Below are positions 57,039-64,000 of a DNA stretch of 64,000 nt, piece after piece (position 1 is the stretch's first letter; every line of letters starts with the position of its first letter). Made by a program: the position numbers and the translations under genes. Source of the DNA: Daedaleopsis sinensis. Its lineage: Eukaryota; Basidiomycota; Agaricomycetes; Polyporales; Polyporaceae. The notes under the pieces are model-generated. The model made no database searches. It saw only the letters and a program-made list of their open reading frames with translations, and was not told the DNA's origin. The DNA is taken from the NCBI GenBank assembly GCA_033807695.1, contig CM066303.1, positions 1 to 64,000 on the forward strand. The letters are read 5' to 3'.

Positions 57039-59500
57039 ATGAAAAAATCACGCATCTTCCATCCTCGAGACATCCCGTGCATGTGGCCCGAGTGCACACG
57101 TCTTTTCCAGACGTATCGTGGCCGCAAAGCGCACATCACAACCGTGCACGGTCACGTACCTGCAGCAGCAGCAGCTGAGGATCCGCTGCCATCTCCGCCG
57201 AACAGTATCCATGGGGGGGATGGTGATGACGCGAATGACCTTGGCGGGCCTCCGGAGCCACAAGCAGACGGGCCGCCCGCAGCCCCGAGGCCCCGCGAGG
57301 GACCAGTTCATGTCGAATCCCACCCGTTACTTACGGGTACGTCATCCTCTGCATGTTCTCGTAGTCCTGCACTTTGCTCAAACCAAGCTGCGTACACCCC
57401 GTCCTTTGTACATCGCAAACTTGTAGGCCGCCCGTGCGACCTCAATGGGAACGACCTTCCGGACGGTGCCCGTCCTCCCCCGATGCCGCCGCGGCATCCG
57501 CAAAATTATCATCCTTACGATTCGCGCGCCCAATTCGAGCTCGCGGACTTCTTGTTCCGTGAAGTGAAGATGTCTGGCGGGCATATTGATACCCTCATGC
57601 AGCTATGGTCCGCATATGGAGAGCCTGGTCAGGCCCCTCCTTTTGCGAACCACGGCCACATGTACGAGACTAACGACCTCATCGCACTCGGGGATGTACT
57701 CTGGCAGGCGTTTGTGGTAACGTACGTGGGGCCGCGTCCGGCAGGCGACGTGCCTTCGTGGATGGAGCAAGAGTACACCGTCTGGTTCAGATGTCCCCGG
57801 GAGGTGCTGCACAATCAACTAGGCAACAGAAGCTTCGACGGGGAGATGGACATGACGCCCAAAAAGGTATACCAGGGTGAAGAACGTGTCCTTTCGGACT
57901 TCATGACTGGCGATTGGGCATGGCAGCAGGCGGTAAGAAAACACACTACCTCGCATGCCACTCCTTTCTAACTGTGTAGTCAGGACAAAATAGCGGAAGA
58001 CCCTGGTACGCACGGTGCGACGTTCTGCCCCGTCATATTGGGTAGCGACAAGACCACCGTCTCGGTAGCCACGGGGCAAAACGATTACTACCCCCTGTAC
58101 CTCTCGAACGGCCTGGTCCACAACACCACACGACGTGCCCACCGGAACGCAGTGTCCGTCGTGGCCTTCCTGGCGATCCCGAAAAGTGAGTCTCAACTGT
58201 CTACTATCATTACCGTGACGCTACTGCGACGAACTAGCTGATATACTTGCGCAGCTGCCAAGGATCACCAGAACGACGCCGACTTCCGCAAATTCCGTCG
58301 TCAATTGTTCCATACATCCCTGCACCGCATACTTCAATCTCTCAAACCAGGGATGAGCACGCCCGAGGTCGTTCGCTATGCAGATGGTCACTACCGACGC
58401 ACCATATACGGCCTCGGGCCCTACATCGCGGACTATCCCGAGCAAGCATTGCTCGCGTGTATTGTCCAAGGCTGGTGCCCAAAGTACGCCGCCGATATTC
58501 GTGCGCATACTACTGTACATTCTAACCACAGCATCGACAGATGCTGTGCTGATCGGCGAGATCTTGATGGACCGGATTGCCCACGCCGAACGCATCGACA
58601 CACAGCAGAGCTGCTAGGCGCTCTCTCCCTCGACGCCCTGTGGGACGACTATGGCATAGTCGGGGATCTATTGGTCAGTGTTCAGAATATCTACTGCCCG
58701 CCACCGCTATGACCCCAAGACTAACGATGTTCTTCGTCTCCAGCCCTTTACCCTTCATTTTCCGAGAGCTGACATACACGAAATGCTCTCGCCCGACCTC
58801 CTACATCAGATAATAAAAGGTACCTTCAAGGACCATTTAGTATCTTGGGTCGAACAATACCTCGTCAATACACAAGGGCAGGCCGCCGCCGATGAGATCC
58901 TTGCCGACATTGATCGTCGGTTAGTGTCAATGACTTATTAACATCTCAACGTTGCAAATCTCATCCCTTGTTGTCTCTCTTCACAGGATTGCCGCAGTAC
59001 CGCATTTCCCGGGGCTACGTCGTTTCCCCGAGGGTCGAGGGTTCAAGCAGTGGACAGGAGACGATTCGAAGGCGCTTATGAAGGTATGTACTACTATCAT
59101 CATCGCCTTGGACTCGCAGCCAATGTACCCCAACCCAAACAGGTCTACCTTGGCGCGATCGCCGGATATGTACCCCCGCAGATGATGCACGCGATCTCTG
59201 CGTTCCTCGAATTCTGTTACCTAGTTCGGCGCGACGTCATCACCACGACCACGCTGCACGCCATCGAACACGCTTTGGCACGGTTTCACCAAGAACGGGT
59301 AATATTCGAAGAGGTCGGCGTCCGTGTCGGCTTCTCGCTCCCTCGACAACACTCGCTCAAACACTATCCGGCCCTGATCCAGATGTTCGGTGCGCCGAAT
59401 GGGCTGTGCTCTTCGATAACCGAATCCAAGCATATCAAAGCGGTTAAAGAACCCTGGCGCCGCTCAAATAAGTTCAACGCCCTCGGCCCAGCTGCTGTTG
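57039..59500 (+). pseudogene. Plavaka transposase, truncated at the C-terminal side
   Basis: From ATG at 57039, a C2H2 zinc finger (CMWPECTRLFQTYRGRKAH) is followed by the Plavaka transposase core. Recognisable blocks are FELADFLFREVKMSGG, DFMTGDWAWQQ, GSDKTTVSVATGQNDYYPLY, YGLGPYIADYPEQALLACI, WCPKCCADRRDLDG, IKGTFKDHLVSWVE, GLRRFPEGRGFKQWTGDD and SLPRQHSLKHYP. Introns interrupt at 57337-57426, 57933-57983, 58186-58255 and 58494-about 58550, plus later ones, all consistent in phase. Similarity runs through SSITESKHIKAVKEPW and ends around 59486-59500. There an extra C (GGCCCAG) shifts the frame and a TAG follows, so the expected C-terminal part is lost. Plavaka elements are cut-and-paste DNA transposons of fungi. 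The 5' portion looks intact, so truncation is probably recent. Confidence 0.82.
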
Positions 59501-59943
59501 TAGTATTAATGTATTACGAACAGGATCCTAACCTGGCCTCCTTTACAATATGGATAGGCTATCTCCTGATGTATTACCTGGCTCCGGGAGAGGGGAGAAC
59601 AGGCCGGCGAGACGCTGTGGCGGGCCCTCGGCACGTCGGCAGGCTGCCTTATATGGTCGGATACCCTCGGTTTGGCCGCCAGCCGGCCAAAAAAGCCACC
59701 CGGGCGCCAGGATGGCCTATTTGGGTCAGGTTCAGCCACCCGGCCTCCAGCACCACCCAAATTGGGACAGTGCGGTGCAGCGGAGCGCTTGTTCTCCAAA
59801 AGGGGGAGAGGCGCTTAGCATGCCAAAAGAGGGCGGCCTACGGAACATCGAGCGCTTCCTCAGGCTGTCTACAGAATGTCGTGTGCTTTGTTGGTGTGTG
59901 GCACTTGCAGTTCACAACACAATGTAACAATAGCACATATGTA
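59501..59943. other. Junction between Plavaka remnant and KDZ gene
   Basis: This sequence is not Plavaka-like and not coding for a known domain. It contains GCCGGCC-type short inverted repeats and two ATGTATTAC motifs, and leads into the 3' end of the minus-strand KDZ gene. It may be the terminal region of the KDZ transposon or a third insertion. Confidence 0.4.
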
Positions 59944-62900
59944 TTAAACAGTATCTAAATCTTCAGCATCAAGCTCATACAAAGCGTCCATATCTTCAAG
60001 GTCGTCTAGAACTACTGACGGATCCTCTGCATACTCCCATTCCTTGTCGACAACCCAATCACCTCCCTGCGCGATCTGTACATCAGCAAGACATACAGTA
60101 ATAAACGTAGTACGCATTTTTCGCCGGATCGACGCCTGTTTGAAAGCGTACGAAACCAGTCCCTCTTGAAATGCCGAATCACTCCCCTTACAGGAATGCG
60201 CACGTGAAACCCACTCGCCCTCGTCATGCGAATGGGATTCAAGTACGCGTCGCATCTCCTCCGGGAGAAGCTTCACCTCCTCCTGCCACCGCATCGTTCG
60301 CGCGCGCGCCTTCAACCATTCAACTCGCAGGGAGTCAATCATCTCTTCGCTGCCCTCGACATCAGACGCCCGCCAGATCCATGAGATCTTGCGGCGACCT
60401 TCTGCAGGTCCAGGGTCCTTGTGCCCGCGAGCCCGCTTGCGCGACGAGGGATCATCGTCTTGGATCCCTCGTATGTCGTTGTCCTGTAGTAGGCGCAGCT
60501 CGCGCTCCCATTCGTCGCTCCCAGACAAAGCAAGCTTGGCGTGACGTGCATGCCGATATCGTCGCACCGCGCGAGCCTTTCGAACGTCTTGAGTAGATAT
60601 CTCCTGCCGCGCGCGTGTACTGGGCCCCTGATGTCTGACGTGCGTCTTCTTGTACTTGTAGAGATGGTCGAGCGTATGTAGCTGGTTGCGCAGGCTCTGC
60701 AGAGCGTCGCGGCACTGTGCTTCGCGTAGTCGAGCTTCGACATCTCGCAGACGTTCCGAGCAGACCGCGTCGCGACGGGACGCGCTGATCTCCGATGGAA
60801 GGCCGAGCCGGACGTCCTCAACGAGTTCTACGTCCAAGCGACAGGCTGGATCCTCGCCTAGGAGTGCGACGGCGCGAGGCATATAGATGGCTTGGAGCTC
60901 ACGGAACTTCTGGAGCTTCCGTCGCAAGGCGGTGCGTCGTTCGACCAGCCCTGCGATCTTGCTACCCGTCGCCTTGTGTGCGTCCTCGCGTACACGAACT
61001 CTGCCAATCTGTCAGCACCTCATTCTATAATAGCATGAAGAACATGACACTTACTTCGTCTCCTCAAGCTCGAGTCCCATAGACAGGAAGCCGACGATGC
61101 TCACGTCGTGCAGTGCCGTGTAACCAGGGACAGCGCTAGCCCGTTGCTCCTCCTCTGCGAGCGTGCGATGCGTCTCGGCTTGGGTAGGGCCTGACCAGAT
61201 ACCCGGTGAGCGTGCTGAGACAAGTTCGCGATCGATATGTTACGCACCTTGAGACACAGTCACATACGGGTCATCCCTCTTGAACGGGTCCGCTTCCCAA
61301 GCAACGACAGCCGCCCTCCACTTTGCGACGTTGTGCTCGTCGGTCAGGGAGTCCGTGAGAGCTTGAAAATCTTCGCGCTGCTCCTCGTATGCTTGAAGCG
61401 CTTTCCGGAGCTTGTCCCTCAACGTCCATGCTATGGAGATTGAAGGTCAGCCAGCAGCAAATAATTAGACCAGGAGACGTACGCATTTTGACGGTCTTGC
61501 GCCAGTTTGAGAACCCAAATAGGTCCTCGAGGACCCCCTGACGCTGTCCTGGCCCCATCTGCTTGGTGGCGTTCGCGGCAGGTTGCATCCACCACCATCC
61601 ACGCTCAATTGCTTCGCCGTCGGTCCTCGCAGCGCCGACGCGATAGTTTAGCGAATAGGGGGAGTGCCCTGCCTGCTGGTGGGCGCCGAAATGAAGCTTT
61701 GGGATGGCATACGCGATCGACCCTTCCGGGATGTCAACGCGAATGTGTCGCGGAAACTTCGCGATACGTTCGAGTAGACCACCGGCCCATTGACAAGCAA
61801 TATCGTAACTGACAAGCTTATGGAGGAAGAGGAATCGACGGATGGCGCACACGAATATATAATCCATGTTTATATATCTATCCTCATGCTCAGCACGCAC
61901 TCGCGGGAAGCAAACATTGAGATAATCACTCACTTCTCTCCTCTCTGGATGTCGCCTATGCCTAAGGCGAGCCAGAACTCGTGCCGAGCGCACATCATAC
62001 CTCCTATGCCGGTCGCAGCGTAACCCCGCGAGAACTTGGTGTTGGCGTGGTCGACAGCGGAGAGGCCGGTACACGTAGACATCTGGGCTATGTTAAGCAA
62101 TGGAAAGACGGAATACACTGCCAGAGTAGACGTACCTCGTCTTGTTCACCATACCCTCCCAGAACCTCGTGGTACCCGGTGTCTTCGACGAAATACCCCC
62201 ATCCACTGCCAAGGATGGGGTCCTTCTTCTCATTCGAGACGTCGCGTCGCTTCAGCCGGAAGCAGGCGTCCATAGCGACAGTTACCATGTACATATACCT
62301 AGAACGAACGGTTAGCCTGTGGCTTCTAGCACACCGAATGGGTCGAATCGAACTAAGGCTACTCACTTCAGATCGTCGGATACGGAGTCCCAATTGTCCG
62401 GAATGTTTATGCCGGGATGGGGGCAAGCAGGGCACCGAACCGCCAGCTCGCCTGGTTGTGTGCCCATCACTCCAGTAGGATCATGCCCGCGCCCACAGCG
62501 TTTGAGCCGCTTGAGATGGCGCCATTGAGCCACGACGCGCATGAATGCTTTGTAGCGGTCTTGAGCGTGTCCAGTCCCAGTGTTGTCGGTCAGGCACTCA
62601 AGCGCGTTGTAGTAATGGAAGAGACTGGCGTTGCCTTCAAGACTATGGATATGGTAGTGTTCAAGGAGTTGGAACGTGAAAGCTGTGTTCGGCTCGGAGT
62701 CGGTAGCCGGCCAAAGATCATACCGGAGGAGTTGTTGCACGACACTGCCTGCGCGACCTGCATTATCACACCCACAGAAATCCACAGCGACCAAGTGACG
62801 ACCGTCGACATGAATGGCACAGAAGTCGTCGCGAGAAGGGAGTGGGTTGGAGCACCGGCTATGATCGTGATGATGTCCGAGCTGGATTCTAAGGCCCAGA

Positions 62901-63689
62901 GCCTTCAGCGTAACATTCTCGAACGTAAGACCTGTCCACTTCTGCTGGCTCGAGGTTACAACGTGGATATGCCTCACACAATGTACGGCATACTGACCTT
63001 GATCCTGTGGTAGGGATTTGAAGAGTGTATGCGCACTGCGCAGTCTTCACACATCAGAGGCCCTGGGGAGCATGATGCGCACCGGATGACAGCCTCTCTG
63101 GGCTCGGCACGATTTGGGCAGTGTGCACATTGCTTGTGCGTGGCCAGACCCCGGCCGTCGCGCCGCAGCATCTCTTGTAGATACAGATCACGTTGAGGGA
63201 TGAACAACTTCATGGGCTCGTCCTGGAACAGCGAGCGGGGTTTGCGATCAATAGGTTAGCCTAGTACATCCTCTCGAAGTGGACTGGACTTACAGCGCTG
63301 ATGTACCTGCGTGCACGCGCCTCCTCCGCCGCGCTCCGGTTTGCCTGCATAGTGGCGGCCACGCCGTCGTCCTCTGGATCCAGAAAGGTCGGATCCCAGT
63401 CTTCCGCCGTCCCGATGTCAGGGAGCTCCGCCGCCGGGGCTTCATTGCCGTTGTCGGCAAGGTCTGAGGGGCCCGGGCTAGATGACATCGGAGGGATCGG
63501 GACCGTTGTGCGGAGAATACGTCGTCGGTCGTCAGAAAGACTGTCGACCGTGAATCCTTCCGGCACACCACCTCGCTCTGGCGCGGATGCATTGGCGAGA
63601 GCGTCCCCAGCGGTCACCTGTGAGAAGTCGGCGTAGAGGTCGGGGTCGGCAGGCTTCTTCTTTGCACGCTTTACTGGTCGTTTAGACAT
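59944..63689 (-). CDS. KDZ-family transposase with CxC2-like cysteine cluster
   Basis: ATG at 63689-63687. Exon 1 ends at 63294 and exon 2 starts at 63222; about ten exons follow, to a stop at 59944. Exon 1 carries a basic segment (KRPVKRAKKK) and acidic linker. Exon 2 has a zinc-binding cluster of Cys pairs followed by two His (HKQCAHC, CASC, CEDC, H...H). The next exon ends in the cysteine motif CPACPHPGINIPDNW typical of the CxC2 region. The transposase core follows: STCTGLSAVDHANTKF, GYAATGIGG, CARHEF, YDIACQW, PKLHFGAHQ and RTDGEAIERGWWW, then KQMGPGQRQ. The C-terminal third is long, charged and probably coiled-coil (Arg/Glu-rich). KDZ (Kyakuja-Dileera-Zisupton) transposases are DNA transposon enzymes expanded in mushroom genomes. 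No frameshift was seen, so it may be intact. The element's ends were not identified. Confidence 0.88.
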
Positions 63690-63914
63690 TGTAGTTTAGT
63701 GAGACGAGTAGTACTGAGCGTCGAGAGCATGACCGGAAACTGCAGTGAAAAAGATAATAGATGCGATAGGTACGGCGTCTAAGTCGTCACAAGTGACTGG
63801 ACGCGTCTGTGACGTGACCTCAGAAGACTTCTCCGCCCTGCTTAAGTGCCCCTCCGCCGCTCTTCTTTCCCAACCACCATCTTCAACCCCACCGCCCACT
63901 GACGGAGACGCGGC
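63690..63914. promoter_or_regulatory. Presumed bidirectional promoter region
   Basis: This 225 bp gap separates the KDZ start (63689, minus) from a likely plus-strand start at 63915. It contains a CT-rich stretch (about 63830-63895), common upstream of fungal starts. No specific site was identified. Confidence 0.3.
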
Positions 63915-64000
63915 ATGTCCACTCGAACCCGAGGTACGTTCATATGTCTTGCGTGCAAGCCACTGTATGAGAGATCCGCCCTTGGATCACCGGCAGTGGC
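63915..64000 (+). CDS. Start of a further gene, cut off by the window end
   Basis: ATG at 63915 begins a six-codon exon (MSTRTR) followed by a strong GTACGT donor at 63933. Everything else lies outside the window, so the family cannot be given. Confidence 0.3.
   Translation, partial: MSTRTRGTFICLACKPLYERSALGSPAV

Noticed and set aside
56320..63914. A TET/JBP dioxygenase gene, which often accompanies KDZ transposons in mushrooms
   Set aside because: I looked for a 2-oxoglutarate/iron dioxygenase HxD...H pattern around the KDZ gene and found none in the window.

Overview
This window is a chromosome end of a filamentous basidiomycete, most likely an Agaricomycete. The evidence is: 26 tandem CCCTAA telomere repeats at base 1; genes with many 45-65 nt GT-AG introns carrying CTNAC-type branch sites; a Ty3/gypsy element, a Plavaka transposase and a KDZ transposase typical of Agaricomycete genomes; and a tyrosine-kinase-like (TKL) kinase with an N-terminal MLKL-type four-helix-bundle (4HB) domain, a class expanded in mushrooms. 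The species cannot be named from the sequence.

Layout. 1-159: telomere. 160-969: a minus-strand, multi-exon gene whose 3' end is cut off by the telomere, so its reading frame runs open into the TTAGGG repeats. 1201-1556: five GC-rich palindromic hairpins. 1577-8259: a Ty3/gypsy retrotransposon (minus strand) with a gag-protease frame overlapping pol by a TGATG stop/start. 9276-10550: a spliced gene of a family with a second member at 53591-56319.

10876-14933: a segment bounded by imperfect ~50 bp terminal inverted repeats that contains one spliced gene. This gene fuses a 4HB module, copied from the TKL kinase family, to a VHS domain. 17228-22441 (minus) is the intact 4HB-TKL kinase paralogue, pointing towards the fusion gene. 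Between them lies a decayed inverted copy of spacer sequence.

21956-49069: three head-to-tail units. The first two are 9023 bp and look identical; the third is 45 bp longer and varies only near its end. A partial, more diverged fourth follows. Each full unit holds a short spliced gene (255 aa), a longer phase-consistent spliced gene model of unknown function, and a minus-strand promoter plus first exon of the TKL gene. In all units after the first, that first exon is broken by the same 70 bp deletion and has no kinase body behind it. The array is bracketed by inverted copies of one promoter-exon module, near 11 kb and 50 kb. The whole 10.9-50.5 kb region is therefore a mosaic built from one gene family by inversion, tandem amplification and gene fusion.

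50792-52827: a WD40-repeat protein gene (minus). 53591-56319: the second conserved-family gene (minus). 57039-59500: a Plavaka transposase (plus), truncated at its C-terminal side. 59944-63689: a KDZ transposase (minus). A new plus-strand gene seems to begin at 63915. There is no bacterial-type organisation: no operons, ribosome binding sites or CRISPR. I saw no tRNA or rRNA genes.
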